A stretch of 64,000 bases of DNA from Tanypteryx hageni (taxonomy: Eukaryota; Arthropoda; Insecta; Odonata; Petaluridae): contig CM054116.1 in NCBI GenBank assembly GCA_028673005.1, positions 129,929,547 to 129,993,546 of the forward strand, in the 5' to 3' direction. The translations under genes and the position numbers were made by a program. Under the pieces are notes generated by a model. That model worked only from the letters and a program-made list of their open reading frames with translations. It had not been told where the DNA came from and searched no databases. Positions 22,560 to 33,344 of this stretch are shown piece by piece; positions within the stretch are counted from its first letter, which is position 1, and every line of letters begins with the position of its first letter.

Positions 22560-22985
22560 CGATCCATGGTCGGCGAGAAAGTGCATCGGCGTTAGCATGC
22601 GACTTCCCCCGGCGGTTTTCGATAACGAAATCGTATTCTTGCAGTTTTTAGATCCACCGGAAAACCTGTCCTTCCGGGTTCTTGAAGTTCAACAACCACT
22701 TTAAAGCTGCGTGATCAGTTCTCAGCGTAAAACTCTGTCCGTACAAATAGTTGTGAAAGTGTTCCAACGTTTTCACAATGGTCAACAACTCACGACTTGT
22801 GGAACAATAATTTCTTTCCGGTTTCGTCAGCATTTTACTGAAATAACTGATAACGCTCTCTTGACCGCCTTGGAGCTGTGAAAGTACTCCTCCAATACCA
22901 ACGTTGCTGTCATCCGTGCTGATGATATACTGGTTCCCTGGCAACGGATAGCAGAGCACGGGGACTTCACAGAAAAGCCTTCAGT
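22560..22985 (-). pseudogene. pol: gypsy RNase H domain (pol fragment)
   Basis: RNase H degrades the RNA of the RNA-DNA hybrid during reverse transcription. The frame at 22648-22959 shows the Ty3/gypsy pattern: TDDSNVGIGGVLSQ, then FSKMLTKPERNYCSTSRELL, then LRTDHAALKWLL. The three acidic residues expected for catalysis (Asp in TDDSN, Glu in RELL, Asp in RTDH) are present. After an in-frame stop the same frame continues with ENRRGKSHANADALSRRPW, the connection segment that normally leads towards integrase. Translation then loses similarity. The domain is the best preserved part of the element but belongs to a dead copy. Confidence 0.85.
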
Positions 22986-23149
22986 TGTTCAAAGGATTTA
23001 AGTACAGTCCGCAGTCAAATGAAAAGGTTGTTTTTCTTTGCAATGGTTGCGAAGTTTGGAACAAATCGCCGGTAATGCATGCATAGCCCAAGAAAACTGT
23101 GTACTTCATCTTTGTTTTTGAAAATTCGCCACTCTCGGACTACCTGGGT

Positions 23150-23610
23150 CTTTTCCGTCATTCCGTCATTTCAGATTTGCGCCTTGCAGTCTCGCAAAAA
23201 TATCTCCTAGGTTATGGAAATGCTCCTCAATTGTCCTTCCAAATACGATTACGCCATCCAGATAAATCAGGCAAGTCTTCCATGACAGTCGACGAAGAAA
23301 TATCTCCATTAGCCTCTCGAAAGTGGCTGGCGCGTTTCAAAGCCCGATCGGCGTTCGCATAAACTGCCATAACCCGTGACGCACAGAGAATGACGTTTTC
23401 TCTTTGTCAGACAGATGCAGCTTCACTTTCCAGTATCCACTCTTCAAATCGAGAGTTGAAATCGAGCCAGCTAGGGTATTAAGAGTATCATAGATGCGGG
23501 GGAGAGGGTAACTATCCTTTTTGGTGAAGTCATTCAACTTTTTGTAATCTACGCAAAATCTCAGACTTCCATCTTTTTTGCAAACCAGGACAACGGGTGA
23601 TGACTATTCG
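23150..23610 (-). pseudogene. pol: gypsy reverse transcriptase (pol fragment)
   Basis: The reverse transcriptase copies element RNA into DNA. Motifs in order on the minus strand are [47 protein letters not shown] (catalytic Asp present), FMRTPIGL, an in-frame stop where Cys is expected, NAPATFERLMEI, and TCLIYLDGVIVFGRTIEEH. The last should contain YLDD; here the box reads YLDG (codons at 23253-23264), so one of the two catalytic aspartates is lost. The nearby track of frames is broken by this stop and by a frame change. The family is clear and the copy is enzymatically dead. Confidence 0.9.
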
Positions 23611-23853
23611 ATGATACCTCTTTGCTTCATATCGCTAATCATTCTCTCAGCATCATCACGCTTGGCTAGTAGCATGCGTCGCAATGGCTGAGAAAATAAT
23701 CTGAGCATCACCGGTGTTAATACGGTGTTGTACCAGGTCTGCCTCGCCGAATTCTTCCTCGCTGACAGCGAACACGTCTCTATAATTGACGATCAATTCA
23801 TTAACTCGATTGGCTCCTTCCGAAGTGGGTCGATCTCTGGTTGTCTCCTTTTT

Positions 23854-24560
23854 TCAGTACTTCTGGAAACTGAGTCTCATGGATTTCTTTGGTGCTGACA
23901 CGTCTGCTGTTTTTGCTACCATGTGACTGGTTCGCAGTGACCGATGGTGGTGCCACTCTTTAATTGTTCTTACCTTTACATTAAAGGTAATTACTCGTAC
24001 GGGCATGTGTTCTCCCTCTTTCACTAACGCCCGTCCAACGACAAATCCAGGTTGCCCATTGTTTGACAAGTCCTGCTCAACAACGGCGAAGGGCACCCCA
24101 CGCTCCCAATCAACAGGTCTTACCAGCAGACCTCGTTCGCTAAATGGCGGCAACTTCGTATCTTTGTCTATGGTTAGCCTCTCAAACTTAGCCTCGGATG
24201 ATGACCCCGGCAGTGCACTTTCCTCGTTTCCGAATTGTAGAAGACGTTTGCCGACATTCACTTCAAAACCGTACTTACGCATGACGTCTAAATCCTAAAA
24301 TAAATTCATCGGATGTTAGCTACTATCGCACGAATCTTCAGCACCTGCTGCCCCAGCTGAAGATTTATAGGGACTTCGCCAAGGACGGGTACAGCCTCAT
24401 CGGTGGCTGTCTTCAACTCACAACGCCAGACTAGTTTCTCAATCCGGCTGTTGCTCACCATGTCAGGACGCCCGATGGACACGGAGGCGCCAGTGTTGAT
24501 TGTGATGATGAAGACTCTACTATTGATTCTTCCTATCGTCATCAGGCTGTTCAAGTCTCT
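23854..24560 (-). pseudogene. pol: gypsy aspartic protease and following linker
   Basis: The protease normally cuts the Gag-Pol polyprotein. The frame at 24306-24554 reads RINSRVFIITINTGASVS, matching the retropepsin active-site region in which DTGAS is expected. Asn replaces the catalytic Asp, so the enzyme would be inactive. The flap and second strand (VPINLQLGQQVLKIRAIV) are recognisable. Downstream, 23854-24282 is a 142-codon frame carrying a linker of the kind found between protease and RT in this group (VRPVDWERGVPFAVVEQ). The two frames are separated by a stop. Confidence 0.75.
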
Positions 24561-24673
24561 GCTCAGCTGAGAGACAGTGTAGGTGTATCCAGGAACCGCT
24601 TGCCATTTAGTCGACCTCTGGCCCGCGAGGCCGGCTTTTATTCGTTTCTCTCACTCTCTTCACTGGTATCGCG

Positions 24674-25500
24674 TCACGACCCTTTGTTCAATTTCCTGCA
24701 ATTTCTGCGGATATAGCCCTTCGTACAACAGCCCCAGCAACGAAGTTCCCCCAAGCCGCGTTGTTGATTGGCGTACTTCATCGTCTTGAAGAGAGCTGCT
24801 GTTAATTGCTCGATTACCTTATGCAATGAACTGATTTGTTCATTGTCATTTTCCAATTGCATAGCACGTACTTTAATAGTGTTTCTAGCTGTCTGCCTGA
24901 CTGCTATGAACACTATCGCATAAACGAGAGCTTGCGAGCTATTCTTATGGCGCGCTAAACGTAATGCTAGCTGAGTCTCGCTGTCTCGAACGTCATCGAT
25001 GAAGGTTTGTACCGCGACATCAGCCAAGAAATCCTCGGAAGTCGTCGAATAAGCAAGCTGGGTTATTTGAGCAATATCAGCTTCGAATTCCTGTAGAGTT
25101 TCATTCCGCTTCTGTGATCTTATTTTGAGTTGTGCTCAATACACATCCTGCAGGTATTTGTGGCCGTGTCTGAGCTCTAGCGCTCGGACAATAACATTGT
25201 AATTGCGTTGCTGGGTATCCGATATTGCAGTAATTCCAGAGCTTTCCCTCGCAAGGCAACCATTAGCGCAGTCACCTTCTCTTCATGAGACCACCGATTC
25301 ATCTGTGCGACAGCTTCAAATTGTTTGTGGCACATAGACCACGAGCTTGTCCCGTCGAATACTTGCGGCTTCACGGTAGACGCTTTTAATCAAAACTGCC
25401 TAGGAGATGGGCACTGTTCTCTTTATTTTTCTTTCCATGTCCGACAATCTTTCTTCCACTGCCTTCAATACATCTCTCAATTTCTCTTCGGCATCTTTTC
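24674..25500 (-). pseudogene. gag: gypsy gag, capsid region and zinc knuckle
   Basis: Gag forms the particle that packages element RNA. The frame at 25177-25374 contains VFDGTSSWSMCHKQFEAVAQ and EEKVTALMVALRGKALELLQ, typical of the Ty3/gypsy gag capsid region. The frame at 24674-25027 ends in a zinc-knuckle relic, CWGCCTKGYIRRNC, following the CX2CX4HX4C pattern except that His is replaced by Tyr, which should impair zinc and RNA binding. Stops and a frame change separate the parts. Confidence 0.8.
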
Positions 25501-25534
25501 ATTCTTTTCTTAATTCACATTCAATTTTTTTCTT

Positions 25535-25848
25535 TATCTTCAACACCTTTTAATCTTCATGTTGTCAAATCTCATGGCCATTTCAGATTTTAAGCCATCT
25601 TGTTCGGCTTTTATTTCCGATTTTAAATCGTTTTGGAACGACCTTAATGTCACCAGAAGGGCTGATAAATCTTGGCCGTCCGAAATCGCGAACTCGAACG
25701 TTTCTGAGTTTTTCCCGCTATCAATTAAGTCTTGCCTCAGCCTATCACGCAAAGCTGCCTTATTACCTGTTGTTGACAATGATCGTTCCTCCAGTTCCTT
25801 CTAGAGATCAAAGAATTTTAAGTCGTATAATTTGACGGCCGTCGACAT
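25535..25848 (-). pseudogene. gag: gypsy gag N-terminus with SAP-like motif
   Basis: The likely start codon is the ATG at 25848-25846, 22 bases after the primer-binding site, beginning MSTAVKLYDLKFFDL and interrupted by one stop (codon 16). The continuation, STTGNKAALRDRLRQDL, resembles a SAP-type helix-turn-helix (leucine at spaced positions with TGNKAxLxxRL), often seen at the start of arthropod gypsy Gag. A charged, probably coiled-coil stretch follows (KSEIKAEQDGLKSEMAM). Confidence 0.75.
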
Positions 25849-25869
25849 TTTGACTTATTAACTTCGTCT

Positions 25870-25888
25870 GATCCCACTTCTGACACCA
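25870..25888 (-). other. tRNA-Leu primer-binding site
   Basis: TGGTGTCAGAAGTGGGATC on the minus strand is complementary to the 3' end of a eukaryotic tRNA-Leu including its CCA. It lies 8 bases inside the LTR end, as expected for minus-strand priming in gypsy elements. Confidence 0.85.
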
Positions 25889-25896
25889 CTTCGTTA

Positions 25897-26207
25897 TGTA
25901 TCTTTCGAAGAGCGTGGGCTTCCTTCAGACGAAGAGTCACCGGCTCCCAACTGCCAACTTTTACTCAAGAGGCTCACTGACGCATAAGTCTACTAGGTCG
26001 CCGCTCAACCGCTGACTTATCGCTCATGCACTGCGACTCCAAGTGTGCCAAAGCGAACCACTCAACCGCTTATGATGCCTTTTCCCGAATTCCGGCACAT
26101 TTTCGGCGACTCGGGAAAATTCCATCGCGGAGAAAAGGGTACCTTCTCGAGTTCGTCTCTTGCGTAATCCACACCCACAAGCCGGTTTCCAGACGCCGCA
26201 TTTGACA
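25897..26207 (-). repeat. 5' LTR of the gypsy element (about 311 bp)
   Basis: In element orientation it begins TGTCAAATGCGGCG and ends AGATACA, giving TG...CA termini. The inner end is fixed by the primer-binding site. The outer end is inferred from the TGT terminus only, because the matching 3' LTR is absent from the window. Confidence 0.65.
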
Positions 26208-29200
26208 ATATATTACTTTTCTTTGAATGATGATTTATAGTTGTTAGCTTTTCATTTCATGGCTTGTGATAAACCTACATGTATAACAATTATAACTGCA
26301 CGTATTAATGACCTTCCTTCATACTATTAACTTATTTTGGCGTATTATATGCCTTGAAACTAAATAACTACTGAAATTTCGTCGCTTATTTATTTAAGAT
26401 TTGATCATAATGATCAGTTGTTTTACCTTAGCTTCCTCGCCTCCACTCAAAGGATGGAAATTCCTACAGGTAACTTTCAGTTCCTGTAATTTTTTCCGAA
26501 ATTGCGAAAGAAAGCTGTTATCCTAAGACCGTAATGTTGTTCTGATTTTCTGAGGGATTTGCTTTGAAATTAGTTTAAATCGAAACGCGAGCTCAGTTGT
26601 GAAACCAAAATATATGGGTTTAGGTTTTAGCTATCACTACTTAAATTCTTCACGAACCCATTTTTCATGAATAATTTCTGTTTTTATTATTAAATAATAC
26701 CAAAAATAAAAACAATTTCAAATATTTCTACTATTGAAGAGAAGAGAATACCGTATTTGTTGGAACTTTGTTGTATATTAGCACCTGTGTTTTGCGAAAC
26801 TTGAGATAAAGAACTTAACAGGTGTAAATTATAAAATACTATAGTTTAGCAGTTGTACGTGTAATCGATAGTGAAAAGTATTTTTTGATTTGATTTGTAA
26901 AAAATGCAGATAATTTAGGGATTTCTGCAATAAATTTATTAAATATAATTTATAATTTTTGTTAATTTTTTGTAAAATTTATTATAAAAAACGTTTCCTT
27001 GTAGATTCGAACCTGCGAAGGCTCTTGGTTAAATTTCGAACTAGATATGATCTATTTTTTAAAATAACGAATATTTAGATATTTTTTATGGGCATCGTTT
27101 TTTATAGGTGGCTAAACATCCATTACGGAAATACTTCAAGTACGATTCTCTTAAATATGAATCAAAATATAGTGTTTTGTTATTATAAAAGGAAAACATG
27201 CTTCAAATTTAACGCGACACATTCAACGCAAGCATCCAGATTCGCATGAGACACTGTGTGAATTAAAGGACGTAGCTGACGCATCCAGCTTCACAGATAA
27301 AGTACTCGCTATAAGTGACATTAAGATAAAAAAATCTAATCTTGTTTCTTCTCAACATACAGTTGATCATCATTTTAATTTGATGAAAATTAAAACGAGA
27401 GAGAAGAACTGAATTGAATTAAATTCATAGGAAGAAAGAATTCTACAGTCTACATCACAATGTGTAGTGCGAGCCATCACGAGGGTAGGCGGCAGTTGGT
27501 GTTTTTAGAACGTAGTAGTTTATATAAGTAGCTATATTTAATCCTTTACGATCACGTATTGTTCTCGGGAAAAACGGTCACCAAAATCTTTCTGCCCTAT
27601 GTATGTATATCTCCCATGATATTTTTATCAGGATGTAGCCTACTGTGGTAGTTAGAACTTCTCATTATCCCTTCGACTGCTGTCCTGATGTCATCTAATC
27701 TGTACTTTTCTAAGAGCAGCAGTCCCATGAAAAGTTCATTCTCTAAATAGATGCAATTGTAACGAAATGTCGCCTTTCCGATAACGGCCGGACCCTTTAG
27801 ACATTTTCTCAGGGGAGGGGTAGTCTTCACTGGTATAGGTATAGATATTACTTTTTATTCTCTTCCAAAAAAAAGATGAATTGTTGGAAGAGAAAAAATA
27901 TTCGTGCGCGCGCCACAAGCAGAGTGAAAACAAAAGGGTGTTTACCACTACACCCTACACCTACAGCCACACAATAAACTGAAGCCAGTCTTACCGCTCC
28001 CATCAAAGCAATGGGAATCGTTTACGGCAGCTTTCCAGCGTGACACGTACTCTCCCCCTACCATTTCCATCGAGGAACCTCTTTTCCAAAGCTAAGCAAT
28101 CTACAAGGTCGCCATTGTTTGCATTCTCTAAACTACCGCCAACGTCTCACAACCAGCGACAAAAGGATGAACTATTTGCTTTCAGTATCTGATAAAACAT
28201 GGTTTCAAAAATTGCAGAGCAATAGTGATTATTTTTTCAAATTCTGAAGATTTGCCTTGGAATACGAGACACAATTGCATTTAACTTTTAACTCAAAGAG
28301 TTAACTTGCCTTTCTCAGTTCCTACAATTGCGGTAGCTTACCAACTTTTGGAGAAAATAGAGCGCTCGTAATTGATAGTTTCCATGTTGATTGCGGACTT
28401 ACAAGTAATAAAAGTACATTTTTTAAAAACGGCATCTGTTAATGATTGATAGTTTAATAATATACAGAAAACTGCATTCTGATTTGATTAGCGAGATATC
28501 TGTTAAGGAAATTGCGTCTAGAGTCGGCTGTTGCAGCTGCAGTGAGACGTCTTCTTAAGCCAAGGAATTTTCTTGGGTAATTGGGTCTCGTGAACCTAAG
28601 AAGGCGGTTCATCAGGGATAAGTATAACTCGGATTCCAAAAGCATTGACAGACCTCGTTTAGTTGTGGAAGAAAACCTGTCCCAAAGGAGGCGGCACCCT
28701 GAAAGCCAAGACCTGGTCTTCCAGGCAGAGGTTTGTGTTGCGGACTGATAACATACCCACGCCAAAACCTTAATAAGTAGGCTTGGTAGGATTAGATTTA
28801 ACTTTTATCTTACGAACGTGTATCTCCGGCACAAAAAATGTATAGAAAACTGCCGAGTGAGTTCATTTGGCACATTTCGTCCTCCCGTTGCTTTCAAGGC
28901 CATTACGACGCACCTGCCACAAATTTTTTTTCTTCGCGGCATTCCTTCAGTATAGGTTGTCCCTCCCCTCAGAATTTTTTTTTCGGCTTATCTCATGTCA
29001 AATGGTTTCGTTTGACCTCTGGATTCAGATGATCCTTACTACTCCAAGCCCGGCAGTTTGTTTACGATGGACGTGAAGAGGGATGTTTATGGCAGGGCCT
29101 AATCATGGCGCTGCATGCTGAATGCACTTTACTTTTATTTATTATTTTTTTACTTTCTCAGAGGGCCAAACTGTTTGCCTGGACCTGCCTATTCCTTTTA

Positions 29201-32200
29201 CCAAGGGTTTACATGTTAGAGAATCAGTCTTGTCTGAACTTGTGATCATATGTGAGCATTCTAGCGTGTTGCTCGGAGCTAAGTTTTGTGTTACTAGAAT
29301 TTTCATTATGTCTTATATCGTATACCATTTGTGATACATTGTAATAATCACAGTTGTAGTGTAGTACTTTTATGGAAATTAGTAACAGTAGATCAAAGGA
29401 CATTCGTTGCTGATGAGGAAATTGAGAAGGAAGTGCTAATGGGTTCCGGCTCTGAAGCGGAGGAAGAATTGGAAGTGCTGTCAGGCATCGATAGTGATGA
29501 AGCGAGTGAAACCAAAGTCCAGTCGTCCTGGTGTCCTCATTCCCGTAATTATAACCCGCAAGTTTTTGCGTTTATCGGAACACCATAAGGGTTAGATATG
29601 CATGAAGCACCAACCAGTATATGCACATAATTCGGCTTTTGCATTTCTCAGATAATGAAGATTTACAGTAGTAAATCTATCAAACAAATGACATCGCTGT
29701 GCTTCATTTTCGGCAACAGCAAAAGTACTCACTTCCGAAAATAAGGTGAGAAAATTCAGCAACATTCCGTGTTTCCTAAAAAATTGCCCTTGCACGATTT
29801 ATATTTTTTTACAAACATAGAAATTCGCTCACTATGTAGATCAGGTATTAAAATAGTTATATTACTATTATTTATATGATAATCACTACAAGTAATAAGG
29901 AGAAAATCTACTTTACAGATGATGTGGTCAAACCGGAAGACGTAAGAAAACATTTGCGGGCGGTTTACTAAAATTGTTTTGTTTATTTAAAAAATATTTA
30001 TAAAGATTTTCATTAAAAATAATACTGCAGACTTTTCCAAACGGCATGAATAAAATAATTGCACATTTTTAACACAGAGAAGCCTATGATATTGTTTTTC
30101 ATAATAAAATGTTTAAAAAATGTCCCTCTGATTTCATTTTATGTTTTATAAGAAAGCAAAAAACAAAATTTTCAAAAATTAAAAGGACTGATTAAAATCT
30201 GTATCATATAGGACAATATATTTTCTGGAATACACTTTGTTTCATTCCAATTCAACGTATATCTGGTAATAATTTTTTTTCCAAAACGCTAACTTTAAAT
30301 TTATGAAAATTTAAAAATCTCAGCCAATGAGCCATATAACCCAAAAAACAGTAAGATAATGGTTAAATCGATAAAGGTCGATAAAAATCGAATTTTAATA
30401 ACTTTTAAATTTGAAGAAAATGAATTTTCGGCAATGTTTCGATTTTTACCACAATATTCTCTACGAAATTTATGTCATTATTTTCAATTTTTACTTCCGC
30501 TTTAAAACTGAATATGTTTTACAAACAAACATCCAGAAACTTAAGTATTTGTCATCCCAACGGCCATACAACATTCGGAATTTGTTTTCTAATGTTGCTT
30601 TATTTACCGAAAAGTCGGGGGACGTCTATTGCGTCTGCGCGACATTATCTGCCGAACTCTCTCCAATAGGCGAAATGAAAGGTTTCCCGTAATAAAAAAT
30701 GAGTACCGATCGTCGGATGGCCTTATGGCATTTCCAAAAGTACCCTGTCATAAAATTTATATAATCCATCTGAGAGTGTCCCCGTGCTTAGTTTATTTTG
30801 CATTTCTGTCGAAGAACTTCGCTCCGCTCTCTGGGCTTTTATTCCGCATTCATAGTCGTTTATTACTCAACAAGGTGTGGTATTTTTCATCAGAAGATTC
30901 ATTTATACATTAGGTTGTGTATTATATTCACTTCACATTAACAATTTCACTAATGATCACGATATCGTGAATAAGAGGCGCGAATTAACGAATAAAATAT
31001 AGATTCTGATTTATGGCGAAAAAATTACTGCTACAGGTTGGTGGCCGAAGTCAACAACACATTTGCCAAAATATATATAACAACAAACAAAGCAGCATAA
31101 AAGAAGCCTTCTTTATATTAATACGCTTTTAGTTAAATTTAATTAGAAGAAATTCAATTTTTAACATTTTTCTAGATTGAAATTGGTAAAATGTATTGAA
31201 ATAAACATCGGTATTATATAATGCTGAAGATGGACAGCAGCACTCTAGAAACAAACGATCATAATAAACCTGATATGATTACGTTTTATAATCAAAGCGA
31301 AATAAGAGTACGAATTATACTGGGAACCTGCAGCCCTCCCTTATGAAGAACGACCAAGTTCTATGGGTCGCTGCAGAAGAAGTCGTAATGAATCTACTAA
31401 AAGATAGTGTACAAAATGTCACAAATTAGTTAGTTAGTTATGGTTCTGATTGCCGAATGATGATTATGCATAAGTCTTTCTCTCTCTCACAGCAATACGT
31501 ACAAATAATGCTATAAATTTGGAGTTGATGCTAATAAAAGCTAAAGAAGCCTATATTCACGCAGTGAACTACTTCTCTTTAAGAAACTTGGAGAAACTGC
31601 GCTGAAGGGACTTAATTTCGATAAGTTAATTTACGAATCAATACATGTAAATCATTTAATGTTTTTCCAGATTTTGAGGCAGGAAATAAGCTTTATTAGT
31701 TTCCTTTGGTTGCGAACGCAATCTCCAAAAACGTAGACCCCTCCGGCTTCGGATAAACTTTCCGCGGTGTTACCAAGGAACGACTGTCTTCTCTCAAAGG
31801 AAACGCCGCGAGCCTTTTCGCCGGTGAAAAGTGGCGTCGAGCAGAACAGAGAGGTGCGTTATTCAATCGCATCTTCAACTCAATATGCAACATATTTCAG
31901 TGTGCACGTATTGGCAGTCATTTTCCCGCCCAATATTCCTTATAGTCTAATCCTAGACGGTTCATTAAAAAAAGAAACGATTATAATGCTTTCGTATCCG
32001 CTTAAAAATATTTATTTTTCAATTTCTGCGACTTATATTTCGTGCTGTAACTGTAAATGAAACTATTTATACGTTTTTAACGTACATTCACCATATTGGC
32101 GCTAATCATAATTTAACTTAAAAATGGCGTACTAAAGCTTTCCATATGATCTGCTGTGAACGTAAATTGTAAAAACTTTGGCTTATGTTAGTTACAGGAA

Positions 32201-32651
32201 ATTAATTTGCGAATATTTCTACGGTTCGTACTTTATCGTCCTCACGAGGGAAAGCGAATATAAGGACGTTTCCGTAATGTTTTCAAATGCTTTGTAAATA
32301 ACAGATAAGTGCAACGTGCGGCTTACGACAGCCCAGGAAAATAAAACGGGAAATGGCTACGTAAAATGTATTGCAGCCAATATCGTAAATTTTAATTAAA
32401 ATATTTTTCACAATATCTTGTCTGGTGAAGTTCTAATTCTAAAATATTGTTTGCGGATGATTTGTAATCTTATAAAACCGCAATATATTTTCATAAATTG
32501 TGTTGTAATCTCTTATCTGATCGATCGAAGATCTTGTGACATTCGAAGCTGCTCGCCACCAAAATTGCTTTCAAATATAGAGTTAGAGCAAGAGGAATTA
32601 ACGGTGAGAGTTTGTTGGTTTACATTCTGTGAAAGAAAGGACTATATATAA

Positions 32652-32652
<1 letters not shown>
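26208..32652. other. 6.4-kb gene-free AT-rich stretch
   Basis: Open frames are short and show no domain; the largest are at 28454-28765 (minus) and 29331-29588 (plus, acidic, EEELEVLSGIDSDEASE). The acidic frame loosely recalls the N-terminus of piggyBac-type transposases, but no catalytic region follows. An isolated B-box-like GGTTCGAATC occurs on the minus strand near 27006. No transposon ends or RNA genes were confirmed. Confidence 0.45.

Positions 32653-32694
<42 letters not shown>
32653..32694. repeat. (TA)n microsatellite
   Basis: About 40 bases of TA repeat, bordering the Penelope-like relic on its 3' side (element orientation). Confidence 0.95.
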
Positions 32695-32696
<2 letters not shown>

Positions 32697-33298
32697 AAAC
32701 ACGCACACAAAAACGCGAAAGCTTTTCGGTCATATGCCCTTTATCAGCGATGAAGAGAGAGTAACTGAAGGTGACACATTGGGCGGGGAAAGACGGGGTG
32801 ATGTGAGCAGGTTGATGATTGGAGGAGACGGGGAGTGGGAAGGGTGGGTAGCCAATAAGGAGGGAGTGTGGTAAGGTAAAGCGCGAATAGCTACAATATA
32901 ACTATAGGAGATATTGTAAGATGGCCAATGGGGTTAGCGGAGGTTGAGGCTAGAGGGGATAGAAATAGTCAAGAACATGTATATGGGCTGGTTCCCATTG
33001 TCGAATAAGGGGGGGGGGGCAGGAGTGTCATCGGCCCCTACATTGTAGAAACTTTTGAAGGGGACGTTGTGGGCATTGGTGTGTAATGCACCTGTGTGTC
33101 TGAGAATAACGTTATTCCGGTGACCGTTCATACGGATTTTTAACGGGTTGCTGGTGAGGCCTACATAAAACGCGGGACATAGGGTGCAGGTGAGGAGGTA
33201 AATGACGTTACGGGTGGTGCAGTTGCTTCTAGAGGTGATGGGGTAGGTGATGATGGTGGAGACTCTAGAAAGAAGATGAGGTTAGGTGGATAGGGCAA
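32695..33298 (-). pseudogene. Penelope-like element, GIY-YIG endonuclease relic
   Basis: On the minus strand around 33260-32935 the translation reads TYPITSRSNCTTRNVIYLLT, then CTLCPAFYVGLTSNPLKIRM, then NGHRNNVILRH. Cys-spaced NVIYLLTC..C, YVG.T, LK.R and GHR is the signature of the GIY-YIG endonuclease at the C-terminus of Penelope-like retroelements, which nicks target DNA for integration. The open part (32934-33131 is one frame) ends at a stop after SIPSSLNLR. No reverse transcriptase precedes it; the sequence beyond 33299 is a (TA)n tract and then an unrelated repeat, so this is a 5'-truncated copy. The 3' side carries the hammerhead-like motif listed separately. Confidence 0.7.
32718..32752 (-). 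ncRNA. degenerate hammerhead motif in Penelope-like 3' end
   Basis: Minus strand reads CTGATAA (32741-32747), a GGGC-ATAT-GACC hairpin, then GAAA (32724-32727), then AAGCTT, a palindrome that would form helix III with no loop. The order and spacing fit a hammerhead, with one core change (CUGAUGA to CUGAUAA) and one helix II mismatch. Penelope-like elements are known to carry such ribozymes, which supports the assignment. The core change should inactivate it. Confidence 0.45.

Positions 33299-33338
<40 letters not shown>
33299..33338. repeat. (TA)n microsatellite
   Basis: About 38 bases of TA repeat on the other side of the Penelope-like relic. Confidence 0.95.
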
Positions 33339-33340
<2 letters not shown>

Positions 33341-33344
33341 AGCA

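Larger units (their letters stand above)
22480..26207 (-). mobile_element. Ty3/gypsy retrotransposon, 3'-truncated and inactivated
   Basis: Reading the minus strand from 26207 downwards: LTR, primer-binding site, gag with zinc knuckle, protease, reverse transcriptase and RNase H occur in the standard Ty3/gypsy order. After RNase H (about 22560) the homology stops. No integrase and no second LTR are present, so roughly the 3' third is missing. The coding region is cut by many stops and frame changes and has lost catalytic residues in protease and RT. The exact left boundary is uncertain by about 80 bp. Confidence 0.9.

Noticed and set aside
26990..27030. GGTTCGAATC on the minus strand as a tRNA gene
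   Set aside because: Only the T-arm-like segment is present; the upstream sequence is AT-rich without the other arms.
28454..28765. 103-codon minus frame as a transposase or host-gene piece
   Set aside because: Neither strand gave a recognisable motif, and the resemblance to piggyBac of the nearby acidic frame at 29331-29588 is too loose.
29413..29440. CTGATGAGGAAA as a hammerhead motif
   Set aside because: There is no room for helix II between CTGATGA and GAAA.
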